Origin: Micromonospora narathiwatensis
Lineage (GTDB): Bacteria; Actinomycetota; Actinomycetes; Mycobacteriales; Micromonosporaceae
NCBI RefSeq assembly: GCF_900089605.1
Contig: NZ_LT594324.1
Location: 4,216,001 to 4,280,000 of the forward strand
Length of the DNA: 64,000 nucleotides
Direction: 5' to 3'
This document shows positions 9,831-18,863 of the stretch, piece by piece. The translations under genes and the position numbers were made by a program. The notes beneath the pieces are model-generated. The model was not told the DNA's origin. It made no database searches and worked only from the letters and a program-made list of their open reading frames with translations. Numbering within the stretch: the stretch's first letter is position 1; the number at the start of each line of letters is the position of its first letter.

Positions 9831-10034
9831 CGGCCCTCCCCACTTCGCACAGGCCGAACCCGCACCGCGCCACTCCGGTCGGGGAACCGCGGCTCGGGGT
9901 TTCCGGACATCTTGCCTCGACGATCGTGGACGCCGGCTACTTCCGACGTATTGCCGTCACTTCTCCCGAGCCGGGAAGCGTTCCGCCATACCGGATCCGC
10001 CCGGTACGACGGAACCCGTTCGCTGAGCGTCGAG

Positions 10035-11813
10035 TCAGCGAGGCGCCGGCGGTCGCAGTGCGATGGCCTGCAGGAAGATCTCCCCGATCTTGGTCGGATC
10101 GGCGGTGACGAACGGCCGGCCGCCGGTGATCGCCGTGATCGGCTCAAGCTCCGCCTGGCTGACGTCGTTCCCGATACCAATGATGATCACCTGAATCGGC
10201 TGCTCCGGGTCGCGCAGCTTCTTGAGCTGGGTGAGCAGTTCCTTCTGGGAGATGCCGTTGTCGTCGTCGTTCTTACCGTCGGTGAAGAGCACGATCGAGT
10301 TGACCTTACCCGGTTCCCAGTCCTCCTGGACCTTCCGGTATGCGGCGAGCATGGTGTCGTAGAGGCCGGTGTTGCCGTTCGACGGCTTGACCGAGGCCAG
10401 GCCCTGCCGCAACGCGTTGCGGTTGCCGGACAGCGGCTTGATCGGTACGACCTCCCGGTAGTCCTGCGACCCGTTCAGGTTGGTGGAGAAGGTCCACAGC
10501 CCGATCGACCAGGAGTCGTCGAAGAGTTCGAGGCCCTGGTTCGCCGCCGCGACGGTGACCTGCGCCCGGGTGGCGCCGTTGGCGGTCGCCACCTTCTGCT
10601 TCATCGAGCCGGAGACGTCGATGACGCAGAGCATCCGGCCCGACTGGGTGGCGACCGACCAGGTGGTGGTGGCCTTCTGGATGGCGCTCGGGTCCAGGTC
10701 GGCGGCACCGCCCTGGCCGGTCGGCGGAGCGGAGCTGTCGCCGTTCGCCGGGCTCGGCGCGCCCCGGGGCGCCTGGAATCCGTCGCCCCCGTTGCCGTCC
10801 GGCCCGCGCAGCGCCTGCGCGGCCAACCGGTTGCGGAAGCTCGGGGTCTTCAGCACATCGAAAAGCACCTTCGCGGCCGACGCCTTGGCCGGCTCGATGC
10901 CGGGCAGCACCGCGAACGGGTAGTCCAGCGGCATCGGCGACGGTTCCAGGTAGAGCGCGGCCAGCGGGATCGGCGGCTTCGTGCCGTTGTACGCGATGAC
11001 GTCCTCTTCGGACAGCGCGGCGGCACCCAGCCCGTTGGCGATCGCCGTCGGGTCGGACGAGCGCGGGAAACGGGCGAGCAGGTCCTGCCGCAACGAGGAC
11101 CGGTTGGTGGCCAGCGCCCGCAGCGCCCCGATCATCGCCTCCTGCGCCTGGGGCGACCCGGCGGCACCGGTGGAGCTGGCCGCGGCGGACAGCGAGAGCA
11201 GCCCGGAGAGACCGGCCGCGTCCTGGGTCGGCTCGACGATGCCGGCGCGCAGCGCCTTGCTGCTGTTGACCTGGGCCAGCAGGTCGGTCCAGGTCAGTTT
11301 CTTCTCCGGCCAGCCGATCCGGGCGGCCACCGGTTCGGGCATGGCGACCACCACCGGGCTGCGGGCGATCGAGGTGCCGGTGGCCGGGGCGAAGGCGGTG
11401 GCGCCGCCGGACTTGAGCCGCACCAGCCAGGTGGAGGAGTCCGGCACCCAGATGTCCGGCGTCACCGCCGTGCCGCTGGCCTGCCCGACACCGGCCAGCG
11501 TGGCGCCGTGCTTGCTCGCCACCGCGGCGGCCACGTCGACCGACTCGGCGGCCGTGACGTTCACGGCGATGCACGTGTCACCAACCGCCGCCCCGTCCTT
11601 CACCCACTGGTCGGCCGCCGCCTTGACGGCGGGGGCGATCTCGGACGCGGCCGCGACGGCCAGCTGGATCCGGCCGGAGCAGGACGGTCCCGCCAACTGC
11701 CGGTAGCCGTACCAGGAGCCGGCTACGACGACGACGAGCGCGGTGGCCGCCGCGACGGCACCTGCCCCTCGAAGGCTTGAACGCATGCGATGGCGGCCAG
11801 ACACGGTGACCAT
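10035..11813 (-). CDS. Membrane-anchored substrate-binding/VWA fusion protein
   Basis: 592 residues from ATG 11813 (a second in-frame ATG lies nine codons on). A single hydrophobic segment near residues 15-35 anchors or exports it. The next 300 residues resemble an extracellular solute-binding fold (IQLAVAAASEIAPAV, TPDIWVPDSSTWL, SPVVVAMPEPV). After a Gly/Pro/Ser linker comes a von Willebrand A domain with an intact MIDAS: DVSGSM, NTGLYDT and LFTDGKND. Secreted VWA proteins bind ligands through a metal ion; combined with a binding-protein fold this suggests a surface adhesin or sensor. It stands alone, with no ABC permease nearby. Confidence 0.8.
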   Translation of the reverse strand: MVTVSGRHRMRSSLRGAGAVAAATALVVVVAGSWYGYRQLAGPSCSGRIQLAVAAASEIAPAVKAAADQWVKDGAAVGDTCIAVNVTAAESVDVAAAVASKHGATLAGVGQASGTAVTPDIWVPDSSTWLVRLKSGGATAFAPATGTSIARSPVVVAMPEPVAARIGWPEKKLTWTDLLAQVNSSKALRAGIVEPTQDAAGLSGLLSLSAAASSTGAAGSPQAQEAMIGALRALATNRSSLRQDLLARFPRSSDPTAIANGLGAAALSEEDVIAYNGTKPPIPLAALYLEPSPMPLDYPFAVLPGIEPAKASAAKVLFDVLKTPSFRNRLAAQALRGPDGNGGDGFQAPRGAPSPANGDSSAPPTGQGGAADLDPSAIQKATTTWSVATQSGRMLCVIDVSGSMKQKVATANGATRAQVTVAAANQGLELFDDSWSIGLWTFSTNLNGSQDYREVVPIKPLSGNRNALRQGLASVKPSNGNTGLYDTMLAAYRKVQEDWEPGKVNSIVLFTDGKNDDDNGISQKELLTQLKKLRDPEQPIQVIIIGIGNDVSQAELEPITAITGGRPFVTADPTKIGEIFLQAIALRPPAPR

Positions 11814-11961
11814 CTTGCGTATCTCGTGGGGTTACTGCCACAACCGTTTGGACGAAAGTTACGCAGCAGAAACCGTTGACCACCAAAACGCTACGCTGAG
11901 TGACTGATCAGTGATGAGCGGTGATCGCCGTCCATCACGGAGGGACGCCACGGGCCCGGCC

Positions 11962-12996
11962 TCACGGCCGTACGCAGGTCGGACTCGCCACCGGCACCGG
12001 CTCGCCGACCGGCTCCGGCACCCCGGTGTCGGCGTCCACCCAGAAGATCCTGATCATGTCGGCCCGCTCGTCGGCCACGTAGAGGTATCCGTCCGCCAGG
12101 GCGAAGTGCCGCGGCCACTCCCCGCCGGTGTCGACCTCGGCCACCAGTTCGGGCGCCGCACCGCCGAGCGCGAAGACGGCCACCGTGCCCACCCCCCGGT
12201 TGGCGACGTAGAGGAAACGGCCGTCCGGCCCGACGGCGACCTCGGAGGGCTGGACGTGCCCGACCCGCCCGCTCGCGTCCACCCGGATCCGCTGGTGCAG
12301 CCCGTCGGCGGTCAGGTCGTACCCGGTGACCGTCCCGTCCAGCTCGCCGACCAGCCAGCAGCGCCGCCCGTCGGGGTGCCGGGCGAGGTGCCGGGGCCCG
12401 GCGCCGGCCGGCGTACGCAGCCGCGGGGCGCGCGGCACCAGCCGGCCGGAGGCGCTGTCGAGGTCGTACCGGTAGACCGAGTCGGTGCCCAGGTCGACGG
12501 TGAGCAGCGGCCCGCCGTCCGGGTCGGGCGAGACCATGTGGCAGTGCGCCCGGTCCTGCCGGTGCGGGTCGGCGCCGTGCCCCTCGTGCCGGACCAGATC
12601 GCTGCGCTCCCCCGGTACGCCGTCGGCGCCGAGCGGGAACACGGCCACGCTGCCGCCGCCGTAGTTCGCCACGAAGAGGTGCCGGCCGTCCGGGGCGACC
12701 GCCAGGTGGCAGGGCTCGGCCCCGCCGGTCGGGCGGACCCCGATCAGGTCGAGGCCGCCGTCCGGGGCGACCCGGAACGCGCTGAGCTGCCCCTCGGACA
12801 GCTCGTTGACCGCGTAGAGCACGGGCGACGCCGGGTGCCGGGCCAGGAACGACGGCGACGGGGTGACCGCCACCGTGCCGAGCGGGGTCAGCTCCCCCGA
12901 GCCGGGATCACGGCGGGCCGCGACGATGCCCTCGGCCCGCCCACCCGCCTCCGCCGTGTAACCGCCGATGTGGACGACCGAGTCCCGTGCGCTCAC
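11962..12996 (-). CDS. Lactonase-family beta-propeller protein (6-phosphogluconolactonase-like)
   Basis: 344-residue seven-bladed propeller of the YkgB/Pgl lactonase family. Repeated blade motifs are visible: SPSFLARHPASPVLYAVNE, PCHLAVAPDGRHLFVANY, GPRHLARHPDGR, QPSEVAVGPDGRFLYVANR and WPRHFALADGYLYVADE. Family members hydrolyse 6-phosphogluconolactone or related lactones, but many actinobacterial paralogues are untested. GTG 12996 (MSARDSVVHIGGYT) follows GGCGGAAGG, and the propeller begins at once after it. It reads in the same direction as the conservon upstream, 130 bp away, so it could be a downstream member of that transcript. Confidence 0.8.
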   Translation of the reverse strand: MSARDSVVHIGGYTAEAGGRAEGIVAARRDPGSGELTPLGTVAVTPSPSFLARHPASPVLYAVNELSEGQLSAFRVAPDGGLDLIGVRPTGGAEPCHLAVAPDGRHLFVANYGGGSVAVFPLGADGVPGERSDLVRHEGHGADPHRQDRAHCHMVSPDPDGGPLLTVDLGTDSVYRYDLDSASGRLVPRAPRLRTPAGAGPRHLARHPDGRRCWLVGELDGTVTGYDLTADGLHQRIRVDASGRVGHVQPSEVAVGPDGRFLYVANRGVGTVAVFALGGAAPELVAEVDTGGEWPRHFALADGYLYVADERADMIRIFWVDADTGVPEPVGEPVPVASPTCVRP

Positions 12997-13126
12997 CGGT
13001 TCCGCCTTCCGCCGAGTCCTCCGTCGATCCAACCAGAGGCTTCCCCGGGATATCGGCCGGTTGGCCGGCTTTCCGAGCCCTCTCCCCACGGACGCCACGC
13101 CCGGCGGGCCACCGGCGGTCGCCGGG

Positions 13127-13729
13127 TCAGCCCACCGGCACCGGCTCGCCGCGCTGCCGGGCGACGTGCTCGACCAGCTCGATCAGCACCAGCTTGCCGG
13201 ACTGCCGGTCCCGGGCGTCGCAGAGCACCAGCGGTACGTCCGGATCCAGGTCCAGGGCGTCGCGTACCGCCTCCAGGCTGAACCGCCGAGAACCGTCGAA
13301 GCAGTTCACCCCCACCACGAACGGGATGCCACGCTCCTCGAAGTAGTCGATCGAGGGGAAGCAGTCGGCCAGCCGACGGGTGTCGGCGAGCACCACCGCG
13401 CCGAGGGCGCCGAAGGCCAGCTCGTCCCAGAGGAACCAGAACCGGTCCTGCCCCGGCGTACCGAAGAGGTAGACCTGCAGATCGTCGTTGATGGTGATCC
13501 GGCCGAAGTCCATCGCGACCGTGGTGGTGGCCTTCCCCTCCACCCCGGAGACGTCGTCGGTGCCGACGCCGGCCCCGGTCAGCACCTCCTCGGTCTGCAA
13601 CGGCCGGACCTCGCTCAACGAGCTCACCAGCGTCGTCTTGCCGGCACCGAAGCCGCCGGCGATGAGGATCTTCAGAGCCAGTGGGACCGACGGCGGGGCC
13701 GCCTCCCGGTCATAGCGCACGGAGTCCAT
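13127..13729 (-). CDS. cvnD: Conservon small GTPase (CvnD/MglA-like)
   Basis: 200-residue Ras-like GTPase acting in the cytoplasm as the switch of a conservon signalling complex. P-loop GGFGAGKTT at about residues 25-33, switch region TTTVAMDFG, a G3-type LFGTPGQDRFWF (TP in place of the usual DT) and the base-recognition region VVGVNCFDG in place of NKxD, as usual in this bacterial subfamily. Its ATG 13729 lies 20 bp inside the DUF742 gene, which implies translational coupling. Last of four overlapping genes. Confidence 0.92.
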   Translation of the reverse strand: MDSVRYDREAAPPSVPLALKILIAGGFGAGKTTLVSSLSEVRPLQTEEVLTGAGVGTDDVSGVEGKATTTVAMDFGRITINDDLQVYLFGTPGQDRFWFLWDELAFGALGAVVLADTRRLADCFPSIDYFEERGIPFVVGVNCFDGSRRFSLEAVRDALDLDPDVPLVLCDARDRQSGKLVLIELVEHVARQRGEPVPVG

Positions 13730-14099
13730 TGACCACCGCCTTGAGGATGTTGTCGTCGGGCAGGTGTGCGGCGGTCGGCGGCTGGTGCACCGCGACCAGC
13801 CCTCGGGCGAGCAGGTCGCCTAGCAGCACGCGGACCACGCCGACGGCGAGGTTCAGGTCCGCGGCGAGATCGGCGAGGACGGCCGGTCGCCGGGCCAGCT
13901 CGACCAGGCGCCGGTGCTCCGGCTGGAGACCCGGCAGGCCGGCCCCGTCGGCCACCGTGGTGGCCCGCACGAACGCCACCAGGTCGAAGCCGCCGACCGG
14001 CGGTCGCACCCGCCCGCCGGTGAGGGTGTACGGACGCACGACCGGGCCGGCGGCGGCGTCCAGCCACTCGTGCCGCGCGCCCGGTGCCTCAGCCCGCAT
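13710..14099 (-). CDS. cvnC: DUF742 protein of conservon (CvnC)
   Basis: About 129-residue winged-helix-like DUF742 protein. Diagnostic stretches are VRPYTLTGGRV, a central VELARRPAVLADLAADLNL with VGVVRVLLGDLLARGLV (helix-turn-helix region), and the C-terminal DDNILKAVVNGLRAL. The family is found between roadblock and GTPase genes in actinobacterial conservons and may tether the complex or regulate the GTPase. ATG 14099 overlaps the roadblock stop by 11 bp; a GTG three codons earlier (14108) is an alternative start. Confidence 0.9.
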   Translation of the reverse strand: MRAEAPGARHEWLDAAAGPVVRPYTLTGGRVRPPVGGFDLVAFVRATTVADGAGLPGLQPEHRRLVELARRPAVLADLAADLNLAVGVVRVLLGDLLARGLVAVHQPPTAAHLPDDNILKAVVNGLRAL

Positions 14100-14511
14100 C
14101 GGCCGCACCCGCCGCCGCCCGGACCGGGGCGATCAAATTCTCCCCGACCCTGATCACCAGCATCGCCATCTCGTACGCCACCAGACCGATGTCGGCGTCG
14201 GCGTCGCTCACCACCGCCAGGCAGGCGCCCTGCCCGGCCGCCGTGACGAACAGGTACGCGGACTCCATCTCCACCACGGTCTGTCGGACCGCACCGCCAC
14301 CCACGTGCCGGGTGGCGCCCTTGGCCAGGCCGGAGAACCCGGAGGCCAGGGCGCAGAGGTGCTCCGCGTCGCTGCGGCCCAGCTCGCTGGAGGCGCCGAG
14401 CAGAAGCCCGTCGGCCGACAGCACCACCGCCTCGCGGGCGGCCGGCACCCGGTCCACCAGATCGTCGAGCAGCCAGTCGAGATCGGCGTTCTGCCGCGTC
14501 ATGTGCACCAC
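14089..14511 (-). CDS. cvnB: Roadblock/LC7 protein of conservon (CvnB)
   Basis: 140-residue Roadblock/LC7 domain, an expected regulator or GTPase-activating partner for the CvnD GTPase. Typical sequence: DLDWLLDDLVDRVPAAREAV, VLSADGLLLGAS, VVEMESAYLFVTAAGQGA and DIGLVAYEMAMLV. GTG 14511 overlaps the kinase stop by one base (TAGTG) and has GAGAGGG at suitable distance; ATG 14502 is closer to homologue starts but sits too far from that site. Confidence 0.9.
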   Translation of the reverse strand: MVHMTRQNADLDWLLDDLVDRVPAAREAVVLSADGLLLGASSELGRSDAEHLCALASGFSGLAKGATRHVGGGAVRQTVVEMESAYLFVTAAGQGACLAVVSDADADIGLVAYEMAMLVIRVGENLIAPVRAAAGAADAG

Positions 14512-16883
14512 TAGGCGTCCCTCTCAGTTGCGGTCGAAGGTTCCGGTTCGGGTGCCGACACCGGCGGGGAGGACGCACCGCCCGGATCGCCGGGCACACC
14601 CACGGCGGCCCGGGCGGTCACGGCCGCCGGGGCGGCCTCCCGGAGCCGATCGGCGGCGGCGCGGGCGCCGTCCTGGCGACCCCGAGCGGTGCCGGCCTGG
14701 AGGGCGGACATGGCCCGGCGGGCCTCCTCGGGGGACCGCTGCGCCGCGGCGTCCACCACGGCCGGCCGGGGCCGGGCCGCGGCGGCCCGCCGGCGGACCC
14801 GTCGGGGCAGGCCGTCGCCGTCGGCGGGCGGCTCGACCGAGGAGGTACGGCTGGCGGAGAGCGGCACCACCGCCGATTCGGGGCGGTCCCGTACGGGCCG
14901 GGCGGCGCGCGACCGGGGCACCGTGCTCAGCCGGGTGACCTTGGCCATCCGCCGCTCGTCGGGGCCGGCCGCCCCGGCGTCCCGGCCGGTCGGGCCGAGC
15001 GCCGGCTCCTCGGTCACCAGCTCGGCCGGGATGAACACGGTTGCCGTGGTCCCCGCCGGGCTGGCCAGCCGCAGCTCGACCCGGACGCCGTGCCGGTCGG
15101 CCAGCCGGGCCACCACGAACAGGCCCAGCCGGGCGCTGTCGGCCGGGTCGAAATCCGGGGCGCGGGACAGCTTGGCGTTGGCGTTGGCGAGGGCCTGCGG
15201 CGACATGCCCAACCCGTGATCGGTGATCTCGACGGCGTACCCGCCGGGCACGCTCCGGCCGGTCACGTCCACCCGAGTGGCGGGCGGCGAGAATGCGGTG
15301 GCGTTCTCGATCAGCTCGGCGAGCAGGTGGATCACGTCGCCGACGGCCCGACCGAGGACCCCGGCCGGCTGCACCTCCCCCACGTCCACCCGGTCGTACG
15401 ACTCCACCTCGGAGATCGCGCCACGCAGCACGTCGACCGCGGCGACCGGGCTCCGCCAGCCCCTGGCTGGGGCCGCCCCGGCGAGGATGACCAGGTCCTC
15501 GGCGTGCCGCCGGAGCCGGGTGGCGAGGTGGTCGACCTGGAACAGTCCGGCCAGCTCGTCCGGGTCCTCGGTCTGCCGCTCCAGCCGGTCCAGCAGCGCC
15601 AACTGCCGATGCACCAGGCCCTGGCTGCGCCGGGCGATGTTGAGGAAGACCTCGTTGAGGCCCCGGCGCAGCGTGACCTCGTCGACGGCGGCCCGCACGG
15701 CGGTGCGGCGTACCTCGTTGAAGGCCCGCGCCACCTGGCCGATCTCGTCGCCGCCGTGGTCCAGCTCGGGCGCCTCCCGGGCGACGTCCACGTCCTCGCC
15801 CCGACGCAGCCGGGCGACCACGTCGGGCAACCGCTGCTCGGCCATGTCCAGCGCGGCGGTGCGTACCCCGGTCAGCCGACGGGCCAGCGACCGGCCGACC
15901 CGCAGCGCCACCAACAGGCAGATCACGATCGCGACGAGGCCGAGGACCCCGGCGGCGGCGAGCCGGACCAGGATGGTCACCGCCATCGGCACGGACCGCT
16001 CGGCCACGCTGTCGGCGCCACGCAGCTCGAAGTCCCGCAGCTCCTCCCAGACCGCCGCCTGGCTGGACTCCCAGGCCCGTACGTCGAACCCGGTCGGCAG
16101 TCCCCGGGCGCGGATCAGGCTGTCCTGGAGGGCGTGCAGCCGGACGTACGCCTCCCCCTCGGTGAACCGCTGATACTCCGCGCGTTCGCGCTCGGGCAGG
16201 TCGGCCACCGCGGTCTCGGCCAGGAAACGCTGGTTGTCGATGGTGCGTACCAGTTGCTCCTGCTCGCCCTCGGCGTACCGGCCGGCAGTGAGCGCGCCGG
16301 CCAGCAGCGCGTCGGTCTGGTCGAGCAGCTCCCGGGACCGGCCGAGCGCGGTCAGTGCCAGTGCCTCCCGGTTGAGCTGGTTGTCGGGAAGGATGGCCAT
16401 CCCGGAGAACGCCTGGAAGGCGGAATTGATCATCCCGCTGTAGAGGCCGATCGCGCCGGCCCGGTCGACCTTCCGGGCGTCGATGAAGCCCCGGCCGGCG
16501 GACAGCGCGTCCAGCGCGGAGACCAGTTGGTCGAGCCGGGCGTCGAGCGGGTCGTCGGCGGCGTCCCGCAGGTCCGGACCGTCGACCCGGCGGCGCAGCT
16601 CGGCGATCGCCCGGTCGGTGCGCGTCCGCTGCTCGGCCAGGGCGGGCAGGGTGGTGTCACCGGCGAGTTGGACGACCGAGAGCCGGCGTTCCCGCTGCAA
16701 CTCGGTGACGGCCGCTTCGCCGGGCTGGCCCAGGTCGTAGAGGAGGGTACGCGCGGCGAGCAGGTCGAGGGCGGGCCCGAAGGTCAGCGAGGTGGCGAAG
16801 ATCCAGAGCGCCAGCAGCGCGGTCACCGGACCGATGACCAGCGCGGTCAGCTTGGCGCGGATCGGCCAGTCACGGGTGTTCAT
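14511..16883 (-). CDS. cvnA: Conservon sensor histidine kinase with NIT-like extracellular domain (CvnA)
   Basis: 790-residue membrane sensor. A first helix (LTALVIGPVTALLALWIFA) is followed by about 280 residues outside the cell resembling a nitrate/nitrite-sensing helical bundle, a second helix (VRLAAAGVLGLVAIVICLLV), a HAMP region and a kinase core. The core shows FLNIARRSQGLVHRQLALLD, the N box ELIENATAFSPP and G1 ITDHGLGMSP, so ATP binding looks intact. The last 170 residues are low-complexity Ala/Arg/Pro. ATG 16883 has only a weak ribosome-binding site. No response regulator follows; signalling is expected to pass to the roadblock/GTPase genes that overlap its 3' end. Confidence 0.9.
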   Translation of the reverse strand: MNTRDWPIRAKLTALVIGPVTALLALWIFATSLTFGPALDLLAARTLLYDLGQPGEAAVTELQRERRLSVVQLAGDTTLPALAEQRTRTDRAIAELRRRVDGPDLRDAADDPLDARLDQLVSALDALSAGRGFIDARKVDRAGAIGLYSGMINSAFQAFSGMAILPDNQLNREALALTALGRSRELLDQTDALLAGALTAGRYAEGEQEQLVRTIDNQRFLAETAVADLPERERAEYQRFTEGEAYVRLHALQDSLIRARGLPTGFDVRAWESSQAAVWEELRDFELRGADSVAERSVPMAVTILVRLAAAGVLGLVAIVICLLVALRVGRSLARRLTGVRTAALDMAEQRLPDVVARLRRGEDVDVAREAPELDHGGDEIGQVARAFNEVRRTAVRAAVDEVTLRRGLNEVFLNIARRSQGLVHRQLALLDRLERQTEDPDELAGLFQVDHLATRLRRHAEDLVILAGAAPARGWRSPVAAVDVLRGAISEVESYDRVDVGEVQPAGVLGRAVGDVIHLLAELIENATAFSPPATRVDVTGRSVPGGYAVEITDHGLGMSPQALANANAKLSRAPDFDPADSARLGLFVVARLADRHGVRVELRLASPAGTTATVFIPAELVTEEPALGPTGRDAGAAGPDERRMAKVTRLSTVPRSRAARPVRDRPESAVVPLSASRTSSVEPPADGDGLPRRVRRRAAAARPRPAVVDAAAQRSPEEARRAMSALQAGTARGRQDGARAAADRLREAAPAAVTARAAVGVPGDPGGASSPPVSAPEPEPSTATERDA

Positions 16884-17164
16884 CAAACCTCGCCCGGAAG
16901 GGTGTCGCAGGGGTGGCGCCCGCCGGCCGGGAGGTTCCCGGCCGTGACGCCCGGCCCCGGATCGGGCGCCGTGGGCAGGATACGTAATCGCTGACCGATG
17001 CACTACCGGCCGTCTCGACCGTCACTACCGTCCGAGATGTTCCGGTGTGTGACCGGTCGCGCCGTGCGATCGGGCCGTTCCGGCCCCGGATTCGCCAGGA
17101 AATTGCCCCGGATCGGGATTGGCGATCACGAAACGGAGGGAATACCAGCGGCGAAGGAGGAGCC

Positions 17165-17758
17165 ATGTCGCCCACGCAGGTAGTCGTCACAGTCATCGTC
17201 GTCCTGGTGCTCGCGGCGCTGGCCGCGGTCGCCGTCGCCGTCAACCGCCGACGCGCCCTCCGGCAGCGCTTCGGCCCCGAGTACGACCGGGTCGTCGCCG
17301 AGCGGGACAGCCGGGGCGCCGCCGAGCGGGAGCTGCGGGAGCGGGAACGCCGGCACGCCGAGCTGACCCTCACCCCGCTCAGTCCCGAGTCCCGGGCCCG
17401 GTACGCCGCCGCGTGGGAGGACCTCCAGGTCCGCTTCGTCGACTCCCCCGCCGAGACCGTCCGCGACGCCGACGAGCTGGTCACCCGGCTGATCGCCGAC
17501 CGTGGGTACCCGACGGGCGACTTCGGGGAACAGCTCGCCCAGCTCTCCGTCGAGCACGCCCGCACCCTGACCCACTACCGGGACGCCCACGAGATCCGGC
17601 TGCGCACCGAGCGCGGCGAGGCCGGCACCGAGGAACTCCGTCAGGCGCTCGTGCACTACCGGACCCTCTTCGCCGACCTGCTCGGCGCGGACCCGGTCGG
17701 GCACCAGCCGCCGCAGCCGCGCCACCCCGACCACGAGCACGACGTCACGAGCCGCTGA
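17165..17758 (+). CDS. Single-pass membrane protein of unknown function
   Basis: 197 residues from ATG 17165, preceded by GAAGGAGGAG. One N-terminal helix (residues about 6-26, VVVTVIVVLVLAALAAVAVA) is followed by a charged linker with ERELRERERRHAEL and a soluble domain: ARYAAAWEDLQVRFVDSP, then DADELVTRLIADRGYPTGDF and a helical tail. This domain recurs across actinobacteria and some other phyla as a conserved unknown. The next gene carries a diverged copy of the same domain. Together with the third gene they form a likely operon, spaced 13 and 78 bp apart, divergent from the conservon. Confidence 0.8.
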   Translation: MSPTQVVVTVIVVLVLAALAAVAVAVNRRRALRQRFGPEYDRVVAERDSRGAAERELRERERRHAELTLTPLSPESRARYAAAWEDLQVRFVDSPAETVRDADELVTRLIADRGYPTGDFGEQLAQLSVEHARTLTHYRDAHEIRLRTERGEAGTEELRQALVHYRTLFADLLGADPVGHQPPQPRHPDHEHDVTSR

Positions 17759-17771
17759 GGAGGCCGCCGCC

Positions 17772-18785
17772 ATGCGCCAGGAAGAACAGCAGGGCACGCC
17801 GGAACAGCCCGACACGGTCCGGTCCGCGCCGGTGCCGGTCCGTCCACCCGCCGAGGGCGCCGACGGTGAACGTCACCGGGGTGACCCGGCCGCCCGGACC
17901 GGTGTGCCCGAGGACGCGCTGGACGAGCGAGGCACCTTCGACGATCCCGCGGTGGCGGGCGAGCGGTCCGCCGACCGTCGGGCGGCGGAATCGGGCGGCA
18001 CCCCGGCGTACGACGTGCGGGAGCGCCGCGACGCGGAGGCCGCCGACACCGACGGCCGGCCGGAGTACCACGACCCGGCGCCGCTGCCGACGACGTTCGG
18101 GGCGACGACCGTGGGTGACGCGGTGGCCGCCTCCGCGATGGCCAGCGGGCGGCCGGAGGACGAGCGGGACCCGCGCGGCGAGGACACCGCCCAGCCGGGC
18201 GACGGGGCCCCGGGGCGGACCGACACGTTCGACGACGCGCGGGCCGACCCGACAGCCGGCGACCGGCTGCACAGCCCCGGTTCCGCGGCCGAGCGCTCCG
18301 GCTCGCCGGGCGGCGCGGCGTCGACGGTCGACACCGCCGGGTACGGCCGCGCCGAGCCGGCCATGGTCGACCCGGACGCCGGCACCGCCGCGGCCGGCGC
18401 GGGCGTGGCCGGTGCCGCCACGAGCGGCGGTACGCGACCCACCGCGGGGACGTTCGACGACTCCGGCTCGACGCGTCTGGTGCCGCGCCACGACCTGGAG
18501 CCCTCGGTGCCCGCGGACGCCGCCACGCTCTTCGCCCCGGAGATCGCCGAGAACTTCCGGAAGCGCTGGCGGGACGTCCAGCTCCAGTTCGTGGACGACC
18601 CGCGGGCCGCGGTCGGCGAGGCGCAGTCGCTGGTCGAGGAGGCGATCGAGGCGCTCTCGGCCGCGTTGCGGGAGCAGAAGGCCAGGCTCGGCGGCTGGCA
18701 GGAGGCCGGCGCGTCCGACACCGAGCAGCTCCGGGTGGCCGTCCGCGGCTACCGGGACTTCCTGGATCGCGTGCTCGGCCGCTAA
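17772..18785 (+). CDS. Acidic disordered protein with C-terminal domain paralogous to preceding gene
   Basis: 337 residues; ATG 17772 follows GAGGAGG. The first 240 residues are low-complexity Asp/Glu/Ala/Gly/Pro with no membrane helix, probably disordered. The last 90 residues, from about FAPEIAENFRKRWRDVQLQF and VDDPRAAVGEAQSLVEEA, parallel the domain of the upstream protein (W-x-D-x-Q-x-x-F-V-D-x-P-x-x-x-V-x-x-A). Function unknown. The shared domain and 13-bp spacing suggest that the two products act together, one on the membrane and one soluble. Confidence 0.75.
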   Translation: MRQEEQQGTPEQPDTVRSAPVPVRPPAEGADGERHRGDPAARTGVPEDALDERGTFDDPAVAGERSADRRAAESGGTPAYDVRERRDAEAADTDGRPEYHDPAPLPTTFGATTVGDAVAASAMASGRPEDERDPRGEDTAQPGDGAPGRTDTFDDARADPTAGDRLHSPGSAAERSGSPGGAASTVDTAGYGRAEPAMVDPDAGTAAAGAGVAGAATSGGTRPTAGTFDDSGSTRLVPRHDLEPSVPADAATLFAPEIAENFRKRWRDVQLQFVDDPRAAVGEAQSLVEEAIEALSAALREQKARLGGWQEAGASDTEQLRVAVRGYRDFLDRVLGR

Positions 18786-18863
18786 GCCGGCCCGCGCGCG
18801 GAATGCCCCGGCCGCCGCCGGGTACGCCAGGGGGATCACGGAACGGGACAGGAGGGCAGCAGC

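Noticed and set aside
8319..11780. A 1,153-residue plus-strand open frame
   Set aside because: Antisense to the sugar transferase and VWA genes, both of which have clear family motifs on the minus strand.
11904..11913. ACTGATCAGT palindrome upstream of the VWA gene as an operator
   Set aside because: Only 10 bp and common by chance; it is not clearly placed relative to a promoter.
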